Source of the DNA: Phaeobacter cretensis
Lineage (GTDB): Bacteria > Pseudomonadota > Alphaproteobacteria > Rhodobacterales > Rhodobacteraceae
Assembly (NCBI RefSeq): GCF_047372505.1
Contig: NZ_JBKBEU010000001.1
Span: 1,798,001-1,862,000 of the forward strand
DNA length: 64,000 nucleotides
Direction of reading: 5' to 3'
In this document: in pieces, positions 37,311 through 46,204 of the stretch
Layout: every line of letters starts with the position of its first letter
Numbering within the stretch: position 1 is the stretch's first letter
Made by a program: the position numbers and the translations under genes
Notes under the pieces: generated by a model
The model's database searches: none
What the model was told of the DNA's origin: nothing
Seen by the model: only the letters and a program-made list of their open reading frames with translations

Positions 37311-38126
37311 ATGACCCGCAGCCTGTTTCTTGGTGGTCTTCTCTCGGCACTGGTGCTTCTGGCTGCCATCGTCTCCTATGTTTGGACGCCCTATGATCAC
37401 ACGGCGATGAACATTCCTGCCAAACTGCAATCACCCAATGCGCTGCATTTGCTGGGAACCGATCATTTTGGCCGCGACATTCTCTCAATGATCATGGTCG
37501 GTGCGCGCACCTCTATCGCGGTGGCTTTGGTGGCGGTTGGCATTGGTATGGGGTTGGGGGTGCCACTGGGCCTTGCTGCAGCGGCAAAGCGTGGTTCATG
37601 GCTGGATGAGGGAATCATGCGCGCCAATGACCTGGTCTTTGCCTTCCCTTCGCTGGTGATTGCAATCCTGATCACCGCCATTCTGGGCGCTGGCGCGATC
37701 AATGCCATCATCGCAATTGGTATCTTCAATATCCCCGTGTTTGCGCGCGTCACCCGCGGCGCCGCCCTGTCACTGTGGCAGCGTGAGTTCATTCTCGCAG
37801 CCCGCGTCGCAGGCAAAGGGGCCGCTCGCATTTCGGCTGAACATATCCTGCCCAATCTTGCGAACCTGCTGATCGTGCAGGGAACAATCCAGTTCTCTCT
37901 TGGTATTCTGGCCGAAGCAGGTCTCAGCTACGTCGGGCTGGGCGCGCAACCACCGGTGCCTAGTTGGGGGCGGATGTTGGCGGATGCACAAACCATGGTG
38001 AGCCTTGCACCGCATATGGCTCTCGTGCCCGGCTGCGCCATTATCCTTACCGTACTCGGATTGAATCTGATGGGTGACGGGTTGCGCGACTGGCTGGATC
38101 CCAAATTGCAGAAGGGCCGCGCATGA
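37311..38126 (+). CDS. ABC transporter permease, DppC-like
   Basis: A 271-residue second permease, partner of the preceding one. It has five to six hydrophobic segments, the DppC-typical 'LLGTDHFGRDILSMIMVGAR' region near 46-65 (split by family variants) and the EAA loop 'FILAARVAGKGAARISAEHILPN' near 158-180. The stop overlaps the ATPase start (ATGA). A 79-bp gap separates it from the first permease, without visible terminator. Confidence 0.93.
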   Translation: MTRSLFLGGLLSALVLLAAIVSYVWTPYDHTAMNIPAKLQSPNALHLLGTDHFGRDILSMIMVGARTSIAVALVAVGIGMGLGVPLGLAAAAKRGSWLDEGIMRANDLVFAFPSLVIAILITAILGAGAINAIIAIGIFNIPVFARVTRGAALSLWQREFILAARVAGKGAARISAEHILPNLANLLIVQGTIQFSLGILAEAGLSYVGLGAQPPVPSWGRMLADAQTMVSLAPHMALVPGCAIILTVLGLNLMGDGLRDWLDPKLQKGRA

Positions 38127-39745
38127 CTCTTCTGGAGATCACCAACCTGTCGCTTTCTATCGGCGCATTTCCAATCCTGCGGGATGTCTCTCTCTCGGTA
38201 GAGCCGGGAAAAATCACCGCCATCACGGGCGAAAGCGGGTCTGGCAAATCCATGACTGCTCTGGCGATCCTTCGGCTGCTGCCAGCATGCACTACTCTAC
38301 GCGGACATCTCACCCTGAATGGCACCGACATCCTTGCCCAGAACGAAGCAGAGATGTGCGGCCTGCGCGGCCGGACAGTCGGCATGGTGTTTCAGGAACC
38401 GATGACCGCGCTGAACCCGGTGCAGAGCATCGGCGATCAGGTGATGGAAACAATCCTGCTGCACAGCGATGCCTCTCGCGCCGAAGCCGAAGCAGAGGCC
38501 CGCACTCTTCTCAACCGCGTTGGTCTGACTGCAGATCGCTTCCCGCTCAGCCGGTATCCGCATGAACTTTCAGGCGGGCAAAGGCAACGGGTGGTCATCG
38601 CTATGGCCATCGCTCTGCGACCCGATCTGCTCATTGCAGATGAACCGACAACAGCGCTGGATGTGACAACACAGGCGCAGATTCTGGACCTGTTGCGCGA
38701 TCTGGTACACGACTATGGAATGGGAATGGTCATGATTACCCATGATCTCGCTGTTGTGGCAGATATGGCAGATCACATCGTGGTCATGCGTAAGGGAGAG
38801 GTGGTCGAAACAGGCACCACAGCGCAGCTGCTGGCCAATCGGCGCCATCCCTATACGCAAAAACTATTTGCCGCATCGAACCATCAGGTTGAGCTGCCCG
38901 CAACCCAGACCGATGATAGCGCGGCGACAGAAGCCAAACGCGCCCCTCTGTTGGAGGTGCGAGAGGCTGTGCGCGACTACCCTTTGCCACGTAAACGTCT
39001 GTTTGCCTCGCCGGACAAAATGCGCGCAGTCGATCACGTTAGTTTCTCCCTTCACCACGGTGAACGGCTGGGGTTGGTCGGAGAATCTGGTTGCGGTAAA
39101 TCCACACTAACCCGCGCCATTCTAGGGTTAGAGCCGCTGCAAGGCGGGCAAATCCTGCTGGAGGACACGCCGCTATCAAACAAAGGGCTATCGACAGAAC
39201 AGCGCCGCAAGATGCAGGTGGTGTTCCAGGACCCGTTTGGCAGCTTCAACCCACGCCATCGCGTTGGCCGCTTGATCACTGAACCCTTCCATCGGGTTCC
39301 TGACGCTCCCACCGGGCAAGACCGCGATTATCGTATTGCAGAGGCACTGACTGCAGTGGGTCTGAACCCGGATGACGCTGGTCGCTATATCCATCAGTTC
39401 TCCGGCGGGCAACGCCAGCGCATTGCCATTGCACGCGCGTTGATCACCCGGCCCCAGCTGATCTTGTTTGATGAAGCGGTCTCTGCTCTTGATGTTTCGG
39501 TTCGGGCACAGATCCTTGATCTGCTGGCAGAGCTTTGCGCCAGCTACGGTCTCAGTTACCTATTCATCAGCCATGACCTGCACGTGGTCCGCAGTATGAC
39601 CGACCGCTGTCTGGTCATGCAAAATGGCCAGATCGCTGAAGAGGGCAGAACCGAGGATCTGTTCACAAACCCGCAGCACCCTTATACGCAGGCGCTTATT
39701 GCGGCAGCGCCCGTGCTGCCGGAGATTGGCAGGGGCGCAGCATGA
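38123..39745 (+). CDS. ABC transporter ATP-binding protein with two ATPase domains (DppD-DppF fusion)
   Basis: A 540-residue protein carrying both ATPase domains that power the peptide-type importer. Domain 1 (about 1-255) has Walker A 'GESGSGKS' (36-43), signature 'LSGGQRQRV' and Walker B 'LLIADEPTTALD'. Domain 2 (about 275-535) has 'GESGCGKST', 'FSGGQRQRIAIARAL' and 'LILFDEAVSALD'. In the second Walker B the usual 'DEP' is 'DEA', a mild substitution that keeps the catalytic Glu. Both domains look active. Start and stop overlap the neighbouring genes (ATGA at both ends), so the operon is tightly coupled. Confidence 0.95.
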   Translation: MTLLEITNLSLSIGAFPILRDVSLSVEPGKITAITGESGSGKSMTALAILRLLPACTTLRGHLTLNGTDILAQNEAEMCGLRGRTVGMVFQEPMTALNPVQSIGDQVMETILLHSDASRAEAEAEARTLLNRVGLTADRFPLSRYPHELSGGQRQRVVIAMAIALRPDLLIADEPTTALDVTTQAQILDLLRDLVHDYGMGMVMITHDLAVVADMADHIVVMRKGEVVETGTTAQLLANRRHPYTQKLFAASNHQVELPATQTDDSAATEAKRAPLLEVREAVRDYPLPRKRLFASPDKMRAVDHVSFSLHHGERLGLVGESGCGKSTLTRAILGLEPLQGGQILLEDTPLSNKGLSTEQRRKMQVVFQDPFGSFNPRHRVGRLITEPFHRVPDAPTGQDRDYRIAEALTAVGLNPDDAGRYIHQFSGGQRQRIAIARALITRPQLILFDEAVSALDVSVRAQILDLLAELCASYGLSYLFISHDLHVVRSMTDRCLVMQNGQIAEEGRTEDLFTNPQHPYTQALIAAAPVLPEIGRGAA

Positions 39746-40215
39746 GTTTTCGCCTCACCCTGATTTTGCCCCGCGAACGCGCCAGACTGGCTGCAACGCT
39801 GGCCAAGTACTATTCCGAGACAGCTCCGGATCTGCGGATTGACCCCAGTGAGCGAGCAGGCCAAATGCTGCATCGCAAGGATGTCACCGCCTTCTGGATC
39901 CGCCAGGATGACGATCGCGTCGGATTTGCGATTGTGTTGAACCTTCCTGACGACCGGCGTGAACTGTCAGAGTTTGCGATCGACACCTTGCACCGACGCC
40001 AAGGGCTGGGCCATGCCGCCGCCAAGCTGATCTTCGCTGAGTTCCCCGGCTATTGGCGCATGGGGATCTCTGCCCAATCCCCCCATGCAGTCGCATTCTG
40101 GGGTACCTGTCTGAGCGCATTGCGCGGGGTGGAACAGCTGCGCGAAGGCGCACCATTCACGGCACACCAAGCCAAGAGCTACAGTTTTTATATCTCAGGA
40201 GATCAAGATGATTGA
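39742..40215 (+). CDS. GNAT family N-acetyltransferase
   Basis: A 157-residue protein of the GNAT superfamily, transferring an acetyl group from acetyl-CoA to an amine. The acetyl-CoA-binding motif A is 'ELSEFAIDTLHRRQGLGHAA' (about 75-94), with the R-R-x-G-x-G turn intact. It is translationally coupled at both ends (ATGA with the ATPase, 8-bp overlap with the dehydrogenase). The substrate is unknown; in this cluster a small amine taken up by the transporter, or its breakdown product, is a fair guess. Confidence 0.88.
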   Translation: MSFRLTLILPRERARLAATLAKYYSETAPDLRIDPSERAGQMLHRKDVTAFWIRQDDDRVGFAIVLNLPDDRRELSEFAIDTLHRRQGLGHAAAKLIFAEFPGYWRMGISAQSPHAVAFWGTCLSALRGVEQLREGAPFTAHQAKSYSFYISGDQDD

Positions 40216-41665
40216 CGCCGACCTGCTTTGGTTTGATCCCGCGCTCTGCCTGATTGACGGTAGCTTTCAATCTGCCGCGGATGGCCAGACCTTGCCGCTT
40301 GTAAACCCATCTGACGGAACTGCGCTCTGCCAGATAGCGCGCGGTACGGCGACAGACATCGACGCGGCGGTCGATGCGGCGCGCATTGCATTGGACGGGC
40401 CTTGGGGGGCAATGACGGCAACTGATCGCGGCCGACTGCTGACACGCATGGGCGCGTTGGTGCTGGATCGCTGTGACGCTCTTGCAAGACTGGAAGCGAT
40501 GGATGTTGGCAAACCGCTGACGCAGGCGCGGGCCGATGTGGTGGCGCTGGCGCGATATCTGGAATTCTATGGTGGCGCTGCAGACAAACTGCACGGCGAA
40601 ACCATCCCTTATCAGGCAGGATACACCGTCTACAGCCTGCGCGAACCGCACGGGGTGACCGGACATATCGTGCCATGGAACTACCCCATGCAGATCATTG
40701 GTCGATCGGTTGGTGCAGCGCTGGCGATGGGGAATGCCTGCGTTCTGAAACCCGCCGAAGAGGCCTGCCTGACGGCATTGGCCTTTGCCAATATCGCGGT
40801 AGAGGCCGGATTGCCTGCAGGCGCGCTCAATGTCGTTCCAGGTATAGGTGCTGAGGCAGGCGCAGCGCTGGCAGGGCATCCGGGGGTCGATCATATCTCC
40901 TTCACCGGATCCGTGGCTACTGGCGCATTGGTGCAACAAGCCGCTGGCCGAAATGTTGTGCCGGTCACATTGGAGCTGGGTGGCAAATCCCCACAAATCG
41001 TTTTTGACGACGCAGATGTTACTGCAGCTCTGCCATTTCTTGTTAATGCCGGCATCCAGAACGCGGGCCAGACATGCTCTGCCGCCTCGCGCATTCTGGT
41101 GCAGCGCGGCGTCTACAATGAGGTTCGCGACGCGATGTCTGCCGCCTACAGGGAACTAAGCGTCGGACCTGCACTTTCAGACCTGCGTCTGGGGCCGTTG
41201 ATCTCACTCAGGCAGAAAGCTATCGTCGAGGGCTATCTGGCCAAAGGTCGGGATTTGACCATCGCCGCCGAAGGTTATCTGGCAGAGGATGCACCAAACA
41301 CAGGTGCCTATGTACGTCCGACGCTATTTGCAGATGTCGCCCCCGATCACCCGCTGGCGCAGGAAGAGATCTTTGGGCCGGTGCAGGTTCTGATCCTCTT
41401 TGACAGCGAAGAGGAGGCCGTAACCATCGCAAATGGAACCGATTATGGCCTCGTGGCCGGGCTGTGGACGCGCGACGGCGCACGGCAGATGCGGTTGGCG
41501 AAACGGTTGCATGCCGGGCAAGTGTTCCTGAACAATTATGGGGCCGGCGGTGGGGTTGAGCTGCCGTTTGGCGGAATTGGGAAATCTGGTCATGGTCGCG
41601 AAAAAGGTTTCGAGGCGCTTTATGGCTTTTCGCAACTGAAAACGGTCGCTGCCTATCACGGCTAA
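40208..41665 (+). CDS. aldehyde dehydrogenase family protein
   Basis: A 485-residue NAD(P)-dependent aldehyde dehydrogenase with all catalytic residues: N158 in 'VPWNYPMQ', E256 in 'LELGGKSPQ' and C290 in 'GQTCSAASRI'. The cofactor loop 'FTGSVATGA' is at 232-240. The sequence is closest in style to betaine-aldehyde or 4-aminobutyraldehyde dehydrogenases, which oxidise aminoaldehydes. This is an impression, not a proof. It is the last gene of the transporter operon, overlapping the GNAT gene by 8 bp, with CAGGAG before its start. It is convergent with pncB. Confidence 0.94.
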   Translation: MIDADLLWFDPALCLIDGSFQSAADGQTLPLVNPSDGTALCQIARGTATDIDAAVDAARIALDGPWGAMTATDRGRLLTRMGALVLDRCDALARLEAMDVGKPLTQARADVVALARYLEFYGGAADKLHGETIPYQAGYTVYSLREPHGVTGHIVPWNYPMQIIGRSVGAALAMGNACVLKPAEEACLTALAFANIAVEAGLPAGALNVVPGIGAEAGAALAGHPGVDHISFTGSVATGALVQQAAGRNVVPVTLELGGKSPQIVFDDADVTAALPFLVNAGIQNAGQTCSAASRILVQRGVYNEVRDAMSAAYRELSVGPALSDLRLGPLISLRQKAIVEGYLAKGRDLTIAAEGYLAEDAPNTGAYVRPTLFADVAPDHPLAQEEIFGPVQVLILFDSEEEAVTIANGTDYGLVAGLWTRDGARQMRLAKRLHAGQVFLNNYGAGGGVELPFGGIGKSGHGREKGFEALYGFSQLKTVAAYHG

Positions 41666-41706
41666 GCTGGACGGATGCCTGTGCAACTATAGGTCAAGGT
41701 GACTTA

Positions 41707-41734
41707 CTCATTGTTTCGCACGCGAAACAATGAG
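41707..41734. repeat. 13-bp perfect palindrome between convergent genes
   Basis: CTCATTGTTTCGC (41707-41719), AC, GCGAAACAATGAG (41722-41734): a perfect inverted repeat with only two unpaired centre bases. A two-base centre is too short for a normal hairpin loop without opening stem pairs, and there is no T run, so it looks more like a protein-binding site than a terminator. It lies 42 bp after the aldehyde dehydrogenase stop and 66 bp beyond the pncB stop. Confidence 0.8.
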
Positions 41735-41799
41735 ACAGATCTGTTGCCGCAACTTGTGGGAAAATCTGCCTAAGCGGCCCCAAAATGGGCGAAGTCTTA

Positions 41800-43101
41800 C
41801 TAGACGATGACCACTTGTCTGTCCTGTTCGCCAACCCCAAATACCCGTTTGTAGCGATCGATTTCCTCCTGAGGGCCCATTGCCTTTTCCGGGTTATCAG
41901 AGAGTTTAACCGTGGGGTTTCCATTGGCTGCGACCGCCTTGCAGACCAGCGAAAATGGCGCAAGCGCATCATTCGGCACCAGCCCTCGGAAATCATTGGT
42001 AAGAAGCGTGCCCCAGCCAAAAGAGACCTTGGTCCGACCTGAGAACTGCGCATGCAGCTGCTTTATCTTATCGACGTCCAAACCATCGGAGAATATCACC
42101 CGTTTATCCTGAGGGTTCTCGCCGCGTTCCTGCCACCAGCGGATCGCAGTTTCTGCACCGGTAGCAGGATCACCACTGTCGATGCGAATGCCGGTCCATC
42201 CCGCCAGCCAGTCCGGGGCGTCGTTCAGGAATCCATCTGTGCCATAGGTATCGGGCAGAATAATACGCAGGTTACCCTCGTGTTCGTCGTGCCAATCCGA
42301 CAGCACATCGTAAGGTGCCCGCGCCAGTGCCGCGTCATTCTGTGCAAGTGCCGAATACACCATCGGCAATTCATGCGCGTTGGTGCCAATTGCCTCCACC
42401 TCACGGCGCATGGCTATCAGACAATTCGAGGTGCCGGTAAACTTGTCACCTAAGCCCTCCATCATCGCCTGCACACACCAGTCCTGCCAAAGAAAACCAT
42501 GGCGCCGCCGGGTGCCAAAATCGGCTATGCTGAGCCCATCGATTCCACGCAGCTGTTCGATTTTCTCCCAGACGCGGGTCATGGCGCGAGCATAAAGCAC
42601 CTGCAGTTCGAAACGCCCCATGCTGTTGATAACCGCCCGGCTTCGCAGTTCCATCAACACCGCAAGGGCGGGGATTTCCCAAAGCATGACCTCCGGCCAT
42701 TTGCCCTCAAACGTCAATTCATATTGGTCGCCCTTGCGTTCCAGCTCATAGGGCGGCAGACGCAGCCCTTCGAACCATTCCATGAAATCCGGACGGAACA
42801 TCTGGCGTTTGCCATAGAAGGTATTGCCACGTAGCCATGTGCTTTCGCCACGGGACAGCGACAGGGATCGTATATGATCCAATTGCTCACGCAGCTCTCC
42901 TTCGTCGATGAGATCGGCCAGCGGAATATGTTTGGAACGATTGATCAGCGAGAACCGCACATTGGTATCGCGGTTATTGCGAAATACCGATTGGCACATT
43001 AGCAGCTTATAGAAGTCCGTATCGATCAACGATCGAACAATCGGATCAATCTTCCACTTGTGGTTATAGACGCGGGTTGCAATGTCCACAGGCGGCCTCA
43101 T
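41800..43101 (-). CDS. pncB: nicotinate phosphoribosyltransferase
   Basis: A 433-residue enzyme converting nicotinate and PRPP, with ATP, to nicotinate mononucleotide in NAD salvage. Family marks are 'LIDTDFYKLLMCQSVF' (25-40), 'VRFSLINRSK' and 'SIADFGTRRRHGFLWQ' (191-206). The autophosphorylated His is H243 in 'GTNAHELPMV'. Further motifs are 'IRIDSGDPATGAETAI' and 'SFGWGTLLTNDF'. Length is normal. It is the last of three minus-strand genes, 52 bp after a hybrid histidine kinase gene that itself follows pncA. Confidence 0.97.
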   Translation of the reverse strand: MRPPVDIATRVYNHKWKIDPIVRSLIDTDFYKLLMCQSVFRNNRDTNVRFSLINRSKHIPLADLIDEGELREQLDHIRSLSLSRGESTWLRGNTFYGKRQMFRPDFMEWFEGLRLPPYELERKGDQYELTFEGKWPEVMLWEIPALAVLMELRSRAVINSMGRFELQVLYARAMTRVWEKIEQLRGIDGLSIADFGTRRRHGFLWQDWCVQAMMEGLGDKFTGTSNCLIAMRREVEAIGTNAHELPMVYSALAQNDAALARAPYDVLSDWHDEHEGNLRIILPDTYGTDGFLNDAPDWLAGWTGIRIDSGDPATGAETAIRWWQERGENPQDKRVIFSDGLDVDKIKQLHAQFSGRTKVSFGWGTLLTNDFRGLVPNDALAPFSLVCKAVAANGNPTVKLSDNPEKAMGPQEEIDRYKRVFGVGEQDRQVVIV

Positions 43102-43153
43102 CCATCGTGTTTCAATGGTTGATAAAACAGGCCAGAGCCAGGATCAAAGGAAA

Positions 43154-45418
43154 TCAAACTGCGGCGCTACTGCCCGGTCTGTTGCTGTGCTTTCGCAAGA
43201 CCACAAGCAGATCCTCGCGATTGATCGGCTTGCTGAGGAAGTCATCCATTCCCGCCGCCAGACAAGCCTCGCGATCCGAGTCAAAGGCATTCGCAGTAAG
43301 TGCCGCGATCACAGGCTGTCGAATGTCCATGTCGCGGATATTCCGGGTGGCTGTCGGCCCATCCATCACTGGCATCGACATATCCATCAGAATAATGTCC
43401 GGATCGAAATCCAGCGTCTTTTCCATAGCTTCGGCCCCGTCGACAGCAAATTCCAGCTCTATCGGTTCGTCCTGAAGATATTTCTCAATCAGCAGACGAT
43501 TGATATTGTTATCCTCTGCTACAAGTATCCGAAGCCCTTTTAGCGATCGATCCGCATAGTGACCGTTGGCAGCGGCCTCAACCAAACTCACGCCCGTCGC
43601 GGGCTGCATGCGCAAATGGGCGGCAAAACACGCGCCCTTGCCAAGCTCTGAGGTCACTCCGATTTCGCCGCCCATCGCCTCGCAAAGGAGGCGGGAAATA
43701 GCGAGCCCGAGGCCGGTACCGCCAAAGCGACGGGTGATCTCAGCATCTGCCTGCGAGAAGCGTTCGAAAATCTGTTCTTGCTTGTCCTTGGCAATACCGA
43801 TCCCGGTATCAGAGACCGCAAAGCGCAGGCGCAAGCGATCACCGACGCGGGTGGTCGACACAGCGACACGAACTCCACCGGTCTCGGTGAACTTCACCGC
43901 ATTGCCTACAAGGTTCAGCAGGACCTGACGCAATCGTTGGTCATCCCCGTTGATCATCTGCGGCACATTCGGCTCAACATCCAGATCCAGACTGATGCCC
44001 TTTTCCTGCGCCTGCGGTTCAAACAGCTGCATGGTTTGCCGGAAGCAGGCATGCAGATCAAAGTCGACCTCGCTCAGGATCACCTCACCCGCGTCCATCT
44101 TGGAGAGGTCCAACACATCATTGATCAAAGACAGGAGAGTGCGAGCCGAGCCTAGAATGGTTTCCGCATAAAGACTCTGGTCCTCGTCAAGATCTGTTCG
44201 TTCCAGCATCTGAGCCATGCCGATCAAGCCGTTCATCGGGGTCCGAATTTCATGGCTCATTGTGGCGAGGAATTCAGATTTCACCCGCGCGCCTTCCTCG
44301 GCAGCAATCCGGGCATCCTTCAGCTGTTGCTCATATTGTTTAGATGCTGTGACATCACGTTCGACAGCAATGACGGCTTCTACGGTGCCATCTTCACCCA
44401 GCATCGGTACCTGATTGGTTTCCAGCCACAAGCGCTGGCCATCCTTGCGCCGGTTGCAGATTTCCATCCGGGATGGTTTCCCGGAGTCACGTCCCTGTTT
44501 CAACGCATGCACAACCGCCATATCGGTGTCATCGGCATTCAGCAGGGTACCGGGATTTTGACCTATTGCCTCGTCAAATTGGTAGCCGGTGATACGTGTA
44601 AAGGCATCGTTGACCCAAGTGATGAGACCGTCAGCGTCCATCAGGAATACGCTGTCATTTGCATTTTCGGCAATCAGCGCCAAACGCTGTGAATGCAGCT
44701 TCTGGGCCAGCAACTTGGCATTGATCTGCGCAAGCTGCTTATGCTGCAGAGCCATCGCAAGCCTATTCTCGCGACTACGATGATAGCGACTTACGATAAA
44801 GCTGACGAAGAAAAACATGCTGAGATAAAATACGCCGAGGCCGGCAACCTGAAAAACCAAAAGGTCATCCATCCGGCCGTCTACTTCAAGAAACGTTCCG
44901 GCCACTATGATCACCAATGGTGTCAGCGCGTAGACCGCAAGACGAACAAGACCAGCGGAAACATTGTAGGGTAGGATCACCGCGGCATTGATCGCCCCTC
45001 CCACAAGAATGCTCGTGGTGAACAATGGCGTAGCGTTCACCTGATGCAAAGATTCGGTAGGGTGGGCAAAAATCGACGGAGCACAGGCCAAAAACGCGAG
45101 AGATAGTGCCTGCAAAGCTGCCGTTATCGAGGCCCACATCGACACACTTTTGAACGAAGTACCTTCCGGCAGCGGAGTCATACGTTTGAGATAGAGCGTA
45201 TCCAGCACATCACCGAAAACTGCGACGAGCAAAACCACAAGACCGACCAGTGGCGATATCAACAAGCCAATCAAGCCTGACAATCCACTAATGGTCAGCA
45301 GCCGATAGACAAAGTACTGCGCCCGCCCGTCTGCATAGCGGTTGAATAGCCCGGCTTGACCGTATCGTCTGTGGTAGATTTGTAAGTGCTCATTGTTGAG
45401 CGCATCGGCTTGCGGCAT
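43154..45418 (-). CDS. membrane-bound hybrid sensor histidine kinase
   Basis: A 754-residue hybrid kinase. Residues about 38-210 contain six hydrophobic segments forming a membrane sensor region of a kind I do not recognise. A short coiled linker (212-245) and a PAS domain with PAC segment (246-360) follow. HisKA has the phospho-acceptor in 'MSHEIRTPMNG' (H389). HATPase has 'DTGIGIA' and 'GGTGLGLAISRLL'. The C-terminal receiver (about 625-745) has 'VAEDNNINR', phospho-acceptor Asp in 'LMDMSMPVMDG' and 'SKPI'. All phosphorelay residues are present. It sits between pncA and pncB on the same strand with short gaps (58 and 52 bp), and no separate response regulator is nearby. Confidence 0.93.
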   Translation of the reverse strand: MPQADALNNEHLQIYHRRYGQAGLFNRYADGRAQYFVYRLLTISGLSGLIGLLISPLVGLVVLLVAVFGDVLDTLYLKRMTPLPEGTSFKSVSMWASITAALQALSLAFLACAPSIFAHPTESLHQVNATPLFTTSILVGGAINAAVILPYNVSAGLVRLAVYALTPLVIIVAGTFLEVDGRMDDLLVFQVAGLGVFYLSMFFFVSFIVSRYHRSRENRLAMALQHKQLAQINAKLLAQKLHSQRLALIAENANDSVFLMDADGLITWVNDAFTRITGYQFDEAIGQNPGTLLNADDTDMAVVHALKQGRDSGKPSRMEICNRRKDGQRLWLETNQVPMLGEDGTVEAVIAVERDVTASKQYEQQLKDARIAAEEGARVKSEFLATMSHEIRTPMNGLIGMAQMLERTDLDEDQSLYAETILGSARTLLSLINDVLDLSKMDAGEVILSEVDFDLHACFRQTMQLFEPQAQEKGISLDLDVEPNVPQMINGDDQRLRQVLLNLVGNAVKFTETGGVRVAVSTTRVGDRLRLRFAVSDTGIGIAKDKQEQIFERFSQADAEITRRFGGTGLGLAISRLLCEAMGGEIGVTSELGKGACFAAHLRMQPATGVSLVEAAANGHYADRSLKGLRILVAEDNNINRLLIEKYLQDEPIELEFAVDGAEAMEKTLDFDPDIILMDMSMPVMDGPTATRNIRDMDIRQPVIAALTANAFDSDREACLAAGMDDFLSKPINREDLLVVLRKHSNRPGSSAAV

Positions 45419-45476
45419 TTGTTTGCAAGGTCCTTACTGACGACGAATTTAGTTCTATCGTCAATTCGTTAATATC

Positions 45477-46082
45477 TTACCTCAGGGCACCGTCCAGCCG
45501 CACATTGGCTTCTTGCATGCGCGTCAGTGCCTCGTCCAGCGACCCATTTAGATTGATAGCTCGGCACGCGGTCAGATCAACTGTCACATCATAACCGAGC
45601 CGCGCTGCATCCAGTGCTGAATAGGCTACACAAAAATCAGTTGCCAGGCCAACCAGTGTCAAATCATTGATGCGCCGCTCTTGCAGGTATCCATGTAACC
45701 CGGTTGCTGTGCTGTGGTCATTTTCAAAAAATGCGGAGTAGCTGTCAATCGCGGGCCTATACCCCTTGCGCAGGATCAGATCGCCGGTCAGGTCCAGATC
45801 AGAGTGAAACTGAGCGCCGACGCTGTTGATAACGCAATGGTCAGGCCATAACACCTGCGCACCATAAGGCATCTGGACCACATCATAGGGGCTCGCGTCG
45901 GCATATTGCGACGCAAATGAGCTATGGCCATCGGGATGCCAATCCTGCGTCATCAGTACCGCATCATACTTGCCCATCATCGCGTTGATCGGTGCCACGA
46001 CCTGATCCCCATCCGGCACCGCCAATGCACCCCCGGGACAAAAATCCACTTGAACATCGATAACTATCAAGGCTTTGGTCAT
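45477..46082 (-). CDS. pncA: nicotinamidase
   Basis: A 201-residue isochorismatase-fold enzyme that deamidates nicotinamide to nicotinate, feeding PncB. The catalytic triad is D9 ('VIDVQVDF'), K106 ('LRKGYRP') and C151 ('ATDFCVAYS'). The metal site is D47, H49 and H53 in 'TQDWHPDGHSSF'. I start at ATG 46082 after GGAG; the open frame continues 19 codons upstream without family character. It is the first gene of a minus-strand set pncA-kinase-pncB and is divergent from trhO with about 120 bp between. Confidence 0.96.
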   Translation of the reverse strand: MTKALIVIDVQVDFCPGGALAVPDGDQVVAPINAMMGKYDAVLMTQDWHPDGHSSFASQYADASPYDVVQMPYGAQVLWPDHCVINSVGAQFHSDLDLTGDLILRKGYRPAIDSYSAFFENDHSTATGLHGYLQERRINDLTLVGLATDFCVAYSALDAARLGYDVTVDLTACRAINLNGSLDEALTRMQEANVRLDGALR

Positions 46083-46204
46083 GGGCAACTCCGCATCTGC
46101 TATCACAGGGGTACGCGTCACAACCACACCCGTCAACAAAGCTAGACGTCTGTAGCATTCGATGATCTTGCAGCGCCTTGCCTGCTTGGTGTAGAGCGGC
46201 CCCC

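Noticed and set aside
41707..41734. parS centromere site
   Set aside because: The centre is two bases longer than the parS consensus and the site is isolated, with no parAB genes nearby; kept only as an unexplained palindrome.
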